Origin: Leptospira biflexa
GTDB taxonomy: Bacteria; Spirochaetota; Leptospiria; Turneriellales; DYLW01
DNA: 60,358 bases
Assembly (NCBI GenBank): GCA_020720785.1
Contig: DYOA01000014.1
Location: forward strand, 1 to 60,358
Direction: 5' to 3'
The position numbers were made by a program, and so were the translations under genes. Shown here one piece after another: positions 17,155 to 26,627 of this stretch. A model generated the notes under the pieces. That model made no database searches. It saw only the letters and a list, made by a program, of their open reading frames with translations, and had not been told where the DNA came from. The number at the start of each line of letters is the position of its first letter. The stretch's first letter is position 1.

Positions 17155-18486
17155 ATGTGGCTTCCGAAAACCGGTAATTACCAAAAAATCTTTATGACGG
17201 AATTCCCATCAGGGAAATATTGGTTTTTCCCCACTGGGGTAGTTTTATTTTTGACTATGGGTATGGACAAAATCCAACTGGTATTTTTTTTCGTGAACGG
17301 GTATCTGCTCTCCCGCCTGGCCATTCGATGGAAAATGGCAGATCACGGTGCCCAGATGATTATCGGAAAAAGCCGGGGTTCTCTTCTGAAGAGTGCCGTG
17401 TATGTGCTGGTTTTTTCCGCTCTGGTCTCTTTCTTCATCCCCAATGTGATCGCAGCCTTAGCGACCATTCCGGTGATCAACCGCCTTCTGAAAACGCATT
17501 TTCCACGCAACGGAATGAATTCTTCATTTATGGCCACTCTCTTTGCACTTGCTGTTATCTGGGGATCCAATATCGGCGGGATGGGGGCCATCACCTCCAC
17601 ACCGGCAAACGGTATTCTGGCCGGCTTTGTGGAAATCTGGAAAATTCCCGGAAAAGAAATGATATCGTTCCTTCCCTGGCTTTCCTGGGGGATACCTCTG
17701 GTTATTTTTTCACTGGCCATAGCCATTTTTTTACTGGCACTTTTCATCCGATTTCATGCGGCCAATGATCCCCCCATCGAATTCCGCCACCCGGACTCCG
17801 TCAAGGTAAATCATCTGGGGAAGGTATTTTTCCCCACCGGTCTTTATTTCATGGCCTATTATTTTGCCGGTTCTTTTGTATTATCCACATGGTTGTATTT
17901 TACCGGAGATGGAATTGCGGTCATGGCCACGGCGGTATATTCCATGGGGTTTTATTACTGGCTATTTTTCCGGAGATTCAAAATCAAGGGTCAAACTATT
18001 CTTTATCTGGGGTTCCTGGATCTGTTCCGGGAAATACCATGGAAGGGTCTGGTCTATGTGGGCATTGCTTTTGTGGTGGGTTTTATTCTATTCCTTTCCG
18101 GTATGGATAAAAAGATCTTTGACATTCTGAAAAGTCTGAACCATTTTTCCTATTCTTTCTGGTTTCTGGCCGGCCTTGTTCTGGTGGCCTCCTTTTCCAC
18201 TGAGGTTCTCAGCAACACTGTGGTGCAGGTTTCCCTTCTGGCCATCATTGCGGCCTCCCCGCCTCCGGGAGGAAGCATTCTCATCTCCATGCTGGCCATC
18301 ACATTCGGTTCCACATCCGCATTTATGTCCCCCATCGCCACCGGTGTCAATGGTCTTGTTTTTGGAGGGATACCCGGCGTTTCTCTATCCCGTATGATGT
18401 TTTGGGGATTTATAATGAATATTCTGGCGGGACTGCTCACCGCCGGCTGGCTTCATTTTTTCATCCCCTTTGTGATGGGTTTCTGA
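17155..18486 (+). CDS. SLC13/DASS-like anion:sodium symporter
   Basis: This is a polytopic membrane transporter of about 11 helices. Two inverted-repeat hairpin motifs are visible: SNIGGMGAITSTPANGI (about residue 140) and, in the second half, STEVLSNTVVQV with SAFMSPIATGVNGLVFGG. These correspond to the SNT and TPPN signatures of the DASS/ArsB-NhaD superfamily, which carry dicarboxylates, sulfate or similar anions with sodium. The substrate cannot be told from sequence. The start is uncertain: an ATG at 17194 would also serve and neither has a clear ribosome site. Confidence 0.8.
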   Translation: MWLPKTGNYQKIFMTEFPSGKYWFFPTGVVLFLTMGMDKIQLVFFFVNGYLLSRLAIRWKMADHGAQMIIGKSRGSLLKSAVYVLVFSALVSFFIPNVIAALATIPVINRLLKTHFPRNGMNSSFMATLFALAVIWGSNIGGMGAITSTPANGILAGFVEIWKIPGKEMISFLPWLSWGIPLVIFSLAIAIFLLALFIRFHAANDPPIEFRHPDSVKVNHLGKVFFPTGLYFMAYYFAGSFVLSTWLYFTGDGIAVMATAVYSMGFYYWLFFRRFKIKGQTILYLGFLDLFREIPWKGLVYVGIAFVVGFILFLSGMDKKIFDILKSLNHFSYSFWFLAGLVLVASFSTEVLSNTVVQVSLLAIIAASPPPGGSILISMLAITFGSTSAFMSPIATGVNGLVFGGIPGVSLSRMMFWGFIMNILAGLLTAGWLHFFIPFVMGF

Positions 18487-18495
18487 AGGGAAACA

Positions 18496-19443
18496 CTACG
18501 GAACCAGAACAGGAATGGCCACGGGGATAATCTCCAGCTCCACCGGCGTTTGACCAATCAATTCCCCGTCAATTTCCATCTTTGTCGTCTGCTCTGATGA
18601 TATGCTCACTTTCTTTGCCCGGTACATCTGAACTCCATCCATACTGGCATGAGATCCGTCCCGCACTTTCTGGGAATTCAGAATCAACCGGAGTTTGGAA
18701 ATATCCCCCAAGGTAACCACATCAAAAAGGCCGTCATCCGGCTCCGCATTCGGGGCAATTTTCATCCCGCTTCCGTAATATTTTCCATTGGCCACCATTA
18801 CTCCCAGGAATTTCCCGGATATTTTTTTATCATTATCCAGAATAATCTCCAATTCATGGTTTTTATAGGTTATAATACCCTTGAAAGTGGCCAACTGGTA
18901 TTCAAACCAGGCTCCCCGGCTTTTGCCCTGTTTTTCCAGGTGCTCAATCACCTCCGCACCAATCCCAACCTCCGAAATATTGATGAACGGACGGATCACT
19001 TTTTTTCCGTTTTCCCCCGGATACGAGATCTTTCCCATGTCCAGAATTTTCCGGTTTCCCTGCTGGATAATATCGATGGCTTTTTCCGGATCACGGGGAA
19101 TCCCCAGAGTCCGGATTAAATCCGAACCGCTGCCCGCCGCAATGATCCCAAGGGCTGTGGTTTTCTTTTTCTGGATCACATTTCCTTTTTCATCCAGAAA
19201 TCCAGCCGCGATTTCACTGATGGTTCCATCACCGCCCACGGCAATCACCATGGGGGCTTCGTTTTTCACCGCTTCCCGGCTCAGTTCAATGGCGTGGCCG
19301 GCAGCCTTGGTAAACCGAAGATCAAAACTTAATTTTTTCTCCATCACTATTTTCTCAATAGAATTCCATCGTTCCAATGCCCGCCCTGCCCCGGATGCAG
19401 GATTAATAATTACCACCGCTTTTTCTGTTTTCTTTGCCATCAT
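18496..19443 (-). CDS. Diacylglycerol/lipid kinase family protein
   Basis: The protein shows the DAGK catalytic motifs: INPASGAGRA at the N-terminus, AVGGDGTISEIAAG (residues about 71-84) and GSGSDLIRTLGIP, followed by the beta-rich C-terminal domain with DDGLFDVVTLGD. The family (DgkB/YegS-like) phosphorylates diacylglycerol or related lipids at the inner membrane. Length (315) is typical. It converges with the SLC13-type gene, nine bases apart. Substrate is not determinable. Confidence 0.88.
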   Translation of the reverse strand: MMAKKTEKAVVIINPASGAGRALERWNSIEKIVMEKKLSFDLRFTKAAGHAIELSREAVKNEAPMVIAVGGDGTISEIAAGFLDEKGNVIQKKKTTALGIIAAGSGSDLIRTLGIPRDPEKAIDIIQQGNRKILDMGKISYPGENGKKVIRPFINISEVGIGAEVIEHLEKQGKSRGAWFEYQLATFKGIITYKNHELEIILDNDKKISGKFLGVMVANGKYYGSGMKIAPNAEPDDGLFDVVTLGDISKLRLILNSQKVRDGSHASMDGVQMYRAKKVSISSEQTTKMEIDGELIGQTPVELEIIPVAIPVLVP

Positions 19444-19594
19444 ACGGCGGTATTCCTTATTTCTTCTTTTCAGTAAACAAATTTTTCATCCGGAAAATCC
19501 AATACCGTCACTAAACGATAAAATGGATAAATTGAATTCATAAATTAACCGGAAATTATCTGGACGTCATGTGAGACAAAAAAAAATATCCCTT

Positions 19595-20599
19595 ATGGCA
19601 GAAAAAATTGTTGCAATCGCCGGTGCGACCGGTGCCGTTGGTAGGGAATTTATCAGTGTACTGGAAAAAAGAAACTTTCCGGTCAAGGAACTCAGACTGC
19701 TGGCCACATCCCGCAGTGCCGGAAATAAGGTAAAATTTAAAGGACAGGAACTGGTTGTACAGGAAATGACACCCAATTCCTTTAAAAATGTGGATATTGC
19801 CCTTTTTTCCGCCGGCAGTTCCGTGAGCAAAGAATATAAGAATATTGTGGTGGACGCCGGGGCTGTACTGGTGGACAATTCTTCCGCTTTCCGCATGGAT
19901 TCCGATGTGCCTCTGGTGGTACCGGAGGTCAACCCGGAAGATGTAAGAAAACATAATGGTATCATAGCCAATCCCAATTGTTCCACCATTATCATGCTGA
20001 TGGGAGTTTATCCTCTGCATCAGAAATATCCCGTGAAGCGGATTGTGGTTTCCACATACCAGGCAGCCAGCGGTGCGGGATGGGCAGCCATGGAAGAGCT
20101 CAAAAACGCCACCCGTGCGTTTCTGGATGGAAAGCCCTTCACCCCCAAAGCCATGCCCTACCCTTATGGATTCAATCTGTTTTCCCACAATTCCAAACTG
20201 TATGACAACGGGTATAACCAGGAAGAAATTAAAATGGTCAATGAGACCCGCAAAATCCTGCACGATGAGAACATCCAGGTAACCGCCACCTGCGTCCGCG
20301 TGCCCGTCCTGCGTGCCCACAGTGAATCCATCAATATTGAATTCAAGGACAGAATGCCCACCGTGGATGAAGCCCGCAAAATATTTGAGGCGTTCCCCAA
20401 TGTGCGTCTGGTGGATGACCGGGAGAAGAATTATTTCCCCATGCCACTGGAGGCCACCGAGCAGTTTGACACCCTGGTGGGACGGATCCGCAATGACATA
20501 TCCCAACCCAATAAAGGCATGGATATTTTTGTCGCGGGTGACCAGCTTCTCAAAGGGGCTGCCCTGAATGCCGTACAGATTGCCGAACTTCTGATTTAA
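19595..20599 (+). CDS. asd: Aspartate-semialdehyde dehydrogenase
   Basis: Asd reduces aspartyl phosphate to aspartate semialdehyde, the branch point to lysine/diaminopimelate, threonine and methionine. The NADP motif AGATGAVGREF, the catalytic Cys in IANPNCSTIIMLMG (about residue 130), and VPVLRAHSESIN with the active-site His are present. The start chosen is the ATG before AEKIVAIAGATG; a GTG eight codons earlier (19571) is open but has no better ribosome site. thrC follows after 12 bases, so the two share a transcript. Confidence 0.95.
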   Translation: MAEKIVAIAGATGAVGREFISVLEKRNFPVKELRLLATSRSAGNKVKFKGQELVVQEMTPNSFKNVDIALFSAGSSVSKEYKNIVVDAGAVLVDNSSAFRMDSDVPLVVPEVNPEDVRKHNGIIANPNCSTIIMLMGVYPLHQKYPVKRIVVSTYQAASGAGWAAMEELKNATRAFLDGKPFTPKAMPYPYGFNLFSHNSKLYDNGYNQEEIKMVNETRKILHDENIQVTATCVRVPVLRAHSESINIEFKDRMPTVDEARKIFEAFPNVRLVDDREKNYFPMPLEATEQFDTLVGRIRNDISQPNKGMDIFVAGDQLLKGAALNAVQIAELLI

Positions 20600-20611
20600 T
20601 TCAAGGAAGGC

Positions 20612-21934
20612 ATGAGCACGCATTTTGCCTGCATAAACGGTTGCAAAGGGGAATACCGGCTGGATGAAGTCATCTACCGGTGTCCCCACTGTAATTCTCT
20701 TCTGGCGGTGGTTCATGATACCGATGCCCTGAAGAATAAATCCGGTGGCCAATGGCGGGATACCTTTGACGCCCGCTACCGTGGAATCGGTTTCCCGGAC
20801 AACTCCGGCATTTGGTCCAAACGGGAGTGGGTTCTGCCGGAGCTTCCCGTTTCCGATATTATATCCCTGGAAGAAGGGTATACTTCATTATTCTCTTCCC
20901 CCCGCCTGAACAAAGCCTTTGATACCGGAGAAATGTACGTAAAAAACTGCGGCAACAGCCACACCGGATCTTTCAAGGATCTGGGCATGACGGTTCTGGT
21001 GAGCCAGCTAAATTCCATGATCAAAAACGGCTCTTCCGTGAAGGCGGTCGCTGCTGCCTCCACCGGGGATACCTCCGCAGCTCTGGCCGCCTATGCTGCC
21101 CATGCCGGAATTCCCGCTATCATCCTGCTACCCAAAGATAAAGTGAGCATTGCCCAGCTCATCCAGCCGGTGGCCAATGGAGCCCATGTTCTGGCTCTGG
21201 ATACCGACTTTGACGGATGTATGCGGATTGTCCAGGAACTGACTAAAGATAATGAAATCTATCTGGCCAATTCCATGAACAGTCTGCGGGTGGAAGGCCA
21301 GAAAACCGTGGGGATGGAAGTCATCCAGCAGCTCCGGTGGAAAGTCCCGGACTGGTTTGTTATTCCCGGGGGCAATCTGGGTAATGTATCCGCCCTGGCC
21401 GGAGGCATTGAAATGATGCTGGAGCTGGGACTCATTGATAAAAGACCACGCATTGCTGTGGCACAGACCCGCAAGGCAGATCCTCTATACCGCTCCTACC
21501 AATCCGGATTTGAGACGTTTGAGCCGGTGGCAGCACAGAAGACCTTGGCGTCTGCCATCCAGATTGGGAACCCCGTTTCCTATGAAAAAGCCAAACGTGC
21601 CCTGAAAAATTTCCAGGGTGTTGTGGAATCTGTCACAGAAGAAGAGCTGTCCAATGCGGCGGCCATGGCGGACACAACCGGACTTCTGGCAGACCCCCAT
21701 ACGGGAGTGGCTCTGGCGGCATTGCAGAAACTCCGCTCATCCGGAACCATCGGTGGGAAAGAATCCGTGGTGGTAATTTCCACAGCGAATGGATTGAAAT
21801 TCATTGACTTTAAGGTTCAGTATCACGAAAAAAATCTGAAAGAAGTTCTCTCCGCATATCCCAATCCACCCATCGACCTGCCGAATGATGTGGACGCTGT
21901 CCGGGAAAAAGTGAAAGATATCACCCGCAATTAA
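20612..21934 (+). CDS. thrC: Threonine synthase
   Basis: This is the PLP enzyme that makes threonine from O-phosphohomoserine. An N-terminal zinc-ribbon-like segment (Cys at CINGC and CPHC) precedes the catalytic domain. The Schiff-base Lys lies in TGSFKDLGM, and the PLP phosphate loop in [20 protein letters not shown]. Length (440) fits the longer class with the zinc ribbon. The ATG has AAGGAAGG upstream. Its last four bases overlap the convergent small gene. Confidence 0.95.
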   Translation: MSTHFACINGCKGEYRLDEVIYRCPHCNSLLAVVHDTDALKNKSGGQWRDTFDARYRGIGFPDNSGIWSKREWVLPELPVSDIISLEEGYTSLFSSPRLNKAFDTGEMYVKNCGNSHTGSFKDLGMTVLVSQLNSMIKNGSSVKAVAAASTGDTSAALAAYAAHAGIPAIILLPKDKVSIAQLIQPVANGAHVLALDTDFDGCMRIVQELTKDNEIYLANSMNSLRVEGQKTVGMEVIQQLRWKVPDWFVIPGGNLGNVSALAGGIEMMLELGLIDKRPRIAVAQTRKADPLYRSYQSGFETFEPVAAQKTLASAIQIGNPVSYEKAKRALKNFQGVVESVTEEELSNAAAMADTTGLLADPHTGVALAALQKLRSSGTIGGKESVVVISTANGLKFIDFKVQYHEKNLKEVLSAYPNPPIDLPNDVDAVREKVKDITRN

Positions 21935-22305
21935 TCTTTACGGTATTTGTCTCTGCCCAGTTGCGGAGCCACCACGCCGGATTTGGGTGGCGGGTTTTTC
22001 TCTGAGGAATTCACTACCGCCCCGGTGTTTTTTTCATCGGCGGGAGTCTCATCCTCCATCAGCCACATTTTCAGTGCCAAAGCAAAGCTGTACTGGAGAC
22101 TCTGGATTTTTTTGGTTTCTCCGCCTTTGCGGTAAAATCCATAGGCTATGAGTGGTTGTTGTTTTTTATAGAAGTGATCCCCCACCCGGATCAGCCCGTC
22201 TTTGTACCCGGCGGATTCAAAAATCCGGGCAGCCACCCGGACATTGCCGGCGTTGAATTCCCGGTTTCCCTGCCGGATCAGCTGTGCTCTTTCCTGGTCA
22301 TCCAT
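21931..22305 (-). CDS. Conserved-looking hypothetical protein
   Basis: The product is 124 residues. The N-terminal half resembles a helical repeat ([20 protein letters not shown]; then [20 protein letters not shown]), TPR-like in feel. The C-terminal 40 residues are low complexity, polar and probably disordered. The start is the ATG overlapping the lrp stop (TGATG), giving translational coupling; a TTG one codon earlier is possible. No function is recognised. It forms the end of a pgm-lrp operon. Confidence 0.7.
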   Translation of the reverse strand: MDDQERAQLIRQGNREFNAGNVRVAARIFESAGYKDGLIRVGDHFYKKQQPLIAYGFYRKGGETKKIQSLQYSFALALKMWLMEDETPADEKNTGAVVNSSEKNPPPKSGVVAPQLGRDKYRKD

Positions 22306-22808
22306 CAAATGATCATCGGCAGACGATGCGTGATCGCTGAAGCAGAGAATGTGTCCCCTGCTTGTTTGTACCGCTTGAGCAGGAAATTGGTGCGGGTGTG
22401 CTCCACCCCTTCTATGGTGGCCAGTTTTTCCGCCACAAAAAAAGAGACATCTTTCAGGGAGGGGCCGCTCACCTCAATCAGAAGATCAAAGGAACCGGAA
22501 ACCAGAATACAGGTGCGTACTTCTTCCATTTCAGAGATGACCCTGGCCACCTCGTTATAGCCTTTGCCCTTCTGTGCAATCACATTGACCTGGATGAGAG
22601 CGGTCACTTCCGGGCTTTCAATTTTTTCCCAGTTGATGATGGCCCGGTATTTGAGGATGATTTCTTCTTCTTCAAACTGTCGGATAATATCCCGGATTAT
22701 GTCTTCTTCAATTTCCGTATCCCGTGCGATTTCTTCCACGGACATATGGGAATTCTCCTCCAGAAGACGCAGTATTTTCAGCTCATGAGTTGTTAACGTT
22801 TTCAGCAT
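22305..22808 (-). CDS. Lrp/AsnC-family transcriptional regulator
   Basis: An N-terminal winged helix-turn-helix (LTTHELKILRLLEENSHMS, then VEEIARDTE) is followed by an AsnC ligand/oligomerisation domain (YNEVARVISEMEEVRTC, SGSFDLLIEV, IEGVEHTRTNFLLKRYK). The start is the ATG overlapping the phosphoglucomutase stop region, with GGAGGATT as ribosome site; the open frame runs upstream but without a better start. These regulators sense amino acids or small metabolites. Its targets are unknown; the neighbouring asd-thrC genes are one candidate (inference). Confidence 0.88.
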   Translation of the reverse strand: MLKTLTTHELKILRLLEENSHMSVEEIARDTEIEEDIIRDIIRQFEEEEIILKYRAIINWEKIESPEVTALIQVNVIAQKGKGYNEVARVISEMEEVRTCILVSGSFDLLIEVSGPSLKDVSFFVAEKLATIEGVEHTRTNFLLKRYKQAGDTFSASAITHRLPMII

Positions 22809-22809
22809 T

Positions 22810-24516
22810 TTAATCCTCCAGAATTTTTTGTATGAAAAGCTCAATGATTTCTTCTGCTTCTTTCTCTGTCTTCTTACGGATATCCTCCAGGGTTTGGGGG
22901 GTGGGGATTTCCCGGCTTTTGAGACTCACATATATTTTAATCTTTGGCTCCGTTCCGGAGGGACGGACAGTCAGCCGGCCTTCCGGTTCCAGCCAGTACT
23001 GGAGAACTTTGGATTCCGGCAGGGAATTCCGGAACTTTTTTCCCTCCGGAGTGGAAGGTTCCGTGGCAGACTTCACCAGACTGATTCCATCCACAATTTT
23101 GCGACCGCCAATGGAATCCCCCAGAAGGTTTTTATAATCCACAATCCGCCCGGAGATTTTATCCATCAGACCGGGTTTGTCCGCACTCAGTTTGACATTT
23201 CTCAGGATTTCATGATAAAAACCATGGCGATAGTAAATGTCTTTCAATAGCTCCATCAGATCGGTCTTATCTGCCAGCTCCGCGAGGGCGATGGAGGAGG
23301 ACAGGGAATCTTTATCCCGCACCCAGGAAATGGGCAGATAACCAAAGGACTCTTCTCCGCCAAAGAGATAATTCTCCGGATCTTTTTCCACCACCTCCGC
23401 AATATATTTGAAGCCGGTCAGAGTCTCCTCTGTCCGCACTCCATGGGAAGCAGCAATATGTCTCTGCAACTCCGTGGTGACAATGGTTTTGCATAGAAAA
23501 GGATTTGCCAATGTTTTTGCTTTGGCACGGGCGGCACTTTCCAGAAGCAAAGCTCCAATCTGGTTTCCGGACAGGAAAAAATACCCATTTGCGGAAGAAT
23601 CCCAGAGGGCAGCCCCCACCCTGTCTGCATCCGGATCGGACGCAAGAAGCAGTTTTGTCTTGTTTTTGGCTCCCGTTTTCTCCAGAAGTTCAAACGCAAT
23701 GGAGTCTTCCGGATTAGGACTTTTCACTGTGGGAAAATTTCCATCCGGTTCCTTTTGTTCCGGAAGAATGGAAAAATTTTCAAAGTGGAGTTCTTTAAAA
23801 ACTCTCTCAAATGCCCATCCGCCGGTCCCATGCAGAGGAGAATACAAAATGGTTGTTTTTTTGGGAGAGGACGTAACAAAACTTTCCTTTTTGATTTTTT
23901 CCAGATATTTCTGAATGATTTCTTCTTCCAGTAAATCCCCGTCCGATGGGGGAAGGTTCACATATTCATGAATGGACGCTGGGATGTCCACAAAAGGGAT
24001 GTCCAGGAATTCTTTTTCTATTTTTCCATCAAAGGGAGGCACAATCTGTGCACCGTTATCCCAGTACACTTTGTATCCGTTGTATTCCGGCGGATTATGG
24101 GATGCCGTGATCACAATCCCGGCAGACGCTCCGGTTTCCAGAACAGCAAAGGATAGAAGCGGAGTGGGCGTGGGACGGCGGAATATTTTCACACCAAAGC
24201 CATAACTTTTTAAAATATGATAGGATACCCTGGAAAAGGGAATATGAGAAAGCCGGGAATCATACGCCACCACAATCTCCGGATTTTTAAAAGACTCTTT
24301 GAGCACATTGGCCAGAGCCATGTTCAGGCGGGCAATATTGTAAATATTCAGCCGGTTGGTACCTGCGTCCACCACAGCCCGCATTCCTCCCGTTCCAAAA
24401 GAGGGGAATCCGTCAAAGGCATCCGATGCCGGCATTTTTTCTATGGCACTTCTCTCCTCCGGAGTCAACGGTCCGGAGAGGTACATATCCCGATATTTCT
24501 GACTGTTCTGATCCAT
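22810..24516 (-). CDS. Phosphoglucomutase/phosphomannomutase
   Basis: This is an alpha-D-phosphohexomutase. It has the phosphoserine loop (ITASHNPPEYNGYKVYW), the magnesium loop (ASDPDADRVGAAL), the sugar-recognition loop (FGGEESFGYL) and the phosphate-binding loop (RPSGTEPKIKIY), in the standard four-domain order. At 568 residues it belongs to the longer PGM2-like class, probably acting on glucose-1-phosphate/glucose-6-phosphate. It is the first gene of an operon with the Lrp-type regulator and the small unknown gene. Confidence 0.92.
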   Translation of the reverse strand: MDQNSQKYRDMYLSGPLTPEERSAIEKMPASDAFDGFPSFGTGGMRAVVDAGTNRLNIYNIARLNMALANVLKESFKNPEIVVAYDSRLSHIPFSRVSYHILKSYGFGVKIFRRPTPTPLLSFAVLETGASAGIVITASHNPPEYNGYKVYWDNGAQIVPPFDGKIEKEFLDIPFVDIPASIHEYVNLPPSDGDLLEEEIIQKYLEKIKKESFVTSSPKKTTILYSPLHGTGGWAFERVFKELHFENFSILPEQKEPDGNFPTVKSPNPEDSIAFELLEKTGAKNKTKLLLASDPDADRVGAALWDSSANGYFFLSGNQIGALLLESAARAKAKTLANPFLCKTIVTTELQRHIAASHGVRTEETLTGFKYIAEVVEKDPENYLFGGEESFGYLPISWVRDKDSLSSSIALAELADKTDLMELLKDIYYRHGFYHEILRNVKLSADKPGLMDKISGRIVDYKNLLGDSIGGRKIVDGISLVKSATEPSTPEGKKFRNSLPESKVLQYWLEPEGRLTVRPSGTEPKIKIYVSLKSREIPTPQTLEDIRKKTEKEAEEIIELFIQKILED

Positions 24517-24668
24517 GGTGGTTTGTTATTTATTATGGCCACGTTGGCGTAAAGAAGAATTTCTAAAAAAGTATTCGCCATTGGGCAGACATTATTAATG
24601 CCCAACGGACCCGTTGGAACACCCAATTTTAACGTCTCTGCGACGCGTAACGGATGTCGACCTCATCT
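24517..24668. other. Intergenic stretch with two short inverted repeats
   Basis: This 152-base gap lies between tatC and pgm, both on the minus strand. It contains TTGGGCA (24581-24587) paired with TGCCCAA (24599-24605), and immediately overlapping it CCAACGG (24602-24608) paired with CCGTTGG (24611-24617). The two stems share bases, so they are mutually exclusive. No uridine tract follows, so a plain terminator is not obvious. The function is unknown. Confidence 0.35.
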
Positions 24669-25706
24669 CTATTCCTCATCTTTCCTGGATTTTTCAATAA
24701 GAAACACCAGAAAACCGGAAATTATGTACAGAATCACCATGGGAATCATCATCGCAATCATACTGAATACATCCGGAGGGGTCAACACTGCGGATGCAAT
24801 CGCAATAACCAGCACAGCAAATCGCCAAGAAGTGGTAAAGAAGGCGGATTTCAGGATTCCAATCATCGCCAGGAGAACGGACACCACCGGTAACTGGAAA
24901 GCAGCCCCAAAAGCGAGGTGAAAACTGAAGAAAAAGCTCAGATAATCGTCGATGGTGAGCAGTAATTCCGGCTGGATCATGCGGGATGTCTCCCCGGTCT
25001 GGAGCAGCATACCCGGAGGCATCCAGTCATAAATCAGCAATTCCGTAACCAGTGGCCAGATGGAATATCGTGCGAATAACCCTCCCCCCCAGAATAATAA
25101 CACGGAACTGATCAGAAGCGTATTGCCCCAAAAACGCGAGGTTTTCCGCAGTGCAGGAAGAACAAATCCCCATAATTCAAAAAGAATAAAGGGTACGGAG
25201 GCAATGGCTCCCACAATAACCACTGTTTTAATCTGGATCACAAAAAAATCCGTCAGTTTGTTGGTGACAATTTTCACCACCAGATTGTAGTTTTTTTCCG
25301 CGTTTTTAATCAGCGGGAGGATGGGGCCCATCACAAATTCCCATATTTCTGTATAAAAAAAGAAGCTGGCTATGGAAAAAACAGTGACCCAGAGAGCAAT
25401 GCGGATGATCCTCCACCGAAGTTCTTCCAGATGGTCCTCAATGGGCATATACCCGGATTTTCTTTTTTCTATCTGCCGGCGGATATCCAGTCTTTTCTGT
25501 TCCCGCTCCAGTTCTTCCGGAGATTTCTCCGGCACCAAATCCTGGGATTGCTTTTGCATTTCCTGGCTTTTTTTTAGAACTGCCAATGTTTTGGCTGGGG
25601 AAGCGGAAGCCTTTTTTATTTTCTTCTTAGCTTCCGCTACCTCCCGCTTCTGCCGGGCGGGACGGTTCTCCCGAATCTCTTCCGGCGGTTTCTTTTTCCC
25701 AGCCAT
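24669..25706 (-). CDS. tatC: Sec-independent translocase protein TatC
   Basis: TatC is the twin-arginine signal-peptide receptor, with six membrane helices. The conserved cytoplasmic N-terminal motif MPIEDHLEELRWRI occurs only at about residue 91; the 90 residues before it are Lys/Glu-rich and likely a disordered or coiled extension. PFILFELWGFVLPAL and FGAAFQLPVVSVLL match family helices. Usual length is about 250; the extension explains 345. tatA lies 14 bases upstream, in the same transcript. Confidence 0.93.
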   Translation of the reverse strand: MAGKKKPPEEIRENRPARQKREVAEAKKKIKKASASPAKTLAVLKKSQEMQKQSQDLVPEKSPEELEREQKRLDIRRQIEKRKSGYMPIEDHLEELRWRIIRIALWVTVFSIASFFFYTEIWEFVMGPILPLIKNAEKNYNLVVKIVTNKLTDFFVIQIKTVVIVGAIASVPFILFELWGFVLPALRKTSRFWGNTLLISSVLLFWGGGLFARYSIWPLVTELLIYDWMPPGMLLQTGETSRMIQPELLLTIDDYLSFFFSFHLAFGAAFQLPVVSVLLAMIGILKSAFFTTSWRFAVLVIAIASAVLTPPDVFSMIAMMIPMVILYIISGFLVFLIEKSRKDEE

Positions 25707-25720
25707 ATGGATTTAAAGAT

Positions 25721-25939
25721 TTATTTTTTCCGCTTTGCTGCCGGAGGAGTCTCAATTTTTTCCGGTTCTTTGCTGACAATCTCCTCTTCCGATGGCTGGC
25801 CACTCAGACCTTTTTTAAATTCATTGATTCCGGATCCTATGCTTCTGGCAAGGGATGGCAGTTTTTTTCCGCCGAATAAAAGCAAGACAATCAGGAAAAT
25901 GACAACCATCTCCCCCATGCCGGGTGTCCACATTAACAT
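25721..25939 (-). CDS. tatA: Sec-independent translocase protein TatA/E
   Basis: The 72-residue protein has one N-terminal membrane helix (GEMVVIFLIVLLLFGGKKLPSL) followed by the amphipathic SIGSGINEFKKGL helix and a charged tail, the TatA/E design. It forms the pore component used with TatC to export folded proteins. No TatB was seen, so TatA may serve both roles, as in many minimal systems. Confidence 0.92.
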   Translation of the reverse strand: MLMWTPGMGEMVVIFLIVLLLFGGKKLPSLARSIGSGINEFKKGLSGQPSEEEIVSKEPEKIETPPAAKRKK

Positions 25940-25994
25940 GTACCCATGCGGCCTTATTCTCTTGACGCGTCAATAAATTTCTGCAGGAACGATA

Positions 25995-26627
25995 ATGAAA
26001 GATAACCACCCGGTGGCCCTCATTCTGGCCGGAGGAAAAAGCTCCCGCATGGGTACAGATAAAGCAAATCTGGAATACCAGGGAAAAAAATTTCTGGAAA
26101 TATCCCTGAAGCTGGCCGCCGCAATCTGTACGGAAATTCACATTCTGGGGAGAGATTTAATCTCCGGAAAAAATGGAATGATGGAAATTCCACCCGGAGT
26201 CTTCCCTGAAGATACCCACACCCATCCGGATAAATGTCCTTTCTGTGGTCCGCTTTTTTCCATAGCCGATTTTATATCTTCCCGCAATCTGTATTCCGGT
26301 AAATTTGTCATCCTTTCCATGGACATGCCGGCGATGGAGATATTCACCCTGAAAGAATTAATCCATCGGGCGGGAAAGTCCCATGCAGACTGGGTTTTTT
26401 TTGAGGATACGGAACGCACACATTACTTCCCGTCACTCATTGAAGGAAGGATTTTTCAGTCCATCTCCCCGGAGGATTTCATAGATAAAGGCTTTCATTA
26501 TTTCAGAAAATTAATGGAAAAATCCCATTCCATTGAAACAATTCCCCTGAAACCGGAAAGGCAAATGCAATTTATCAATATCAACTCACCGGATGATCTG
26601 GCATTCCTGTCTACTGGTGGTATTTGA
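25995..26627 (+). CDS. mobA: Molybdenum cofactor guanylyltransferase-like protein
   Basis: The N-terminal nucleotidyltransferase motif LILAGGKSSRMGTDKANLE matches MobA, and SMDMPAME stands where the metal-binding Asp motif is found. MobA attaches GMP to molybdopterin for enzymes that are often Tat exported, which fits the adjacent tatA-tatC. Length (210) is usual. The protein is rather divergent after residue 100, so another NTP transferase activity is possible. It overlaps the convergent permease gene by 17 bases. Confidence 0.78.
   Translation: MKDNHPVALILAGGKSSRMGTDKANLEYQGKKFLEISLKLAAAICTEIHILGRDLISGKNGMMEIPPGVFPEDTHTHPDKCPFCGPLFSIADFISSRNLYSGKFVILSMDMPAMEIFTLKELIHRAGKSHADWVFFEDTERTHYFPSLIEGRIFQSISPEDFIDKGFHYFRKLMEKSHSIETIPLKPERQMQFININSPDDLAFLSTGGI

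Noticed and set aside
19556..20752. Long 398-codon frame on the minus strand opposite asd
   Set aside because: It is the antisense shadow of asd; the plus-strand protein has all aspartate-semialdehyde dehydrogenase motifs.
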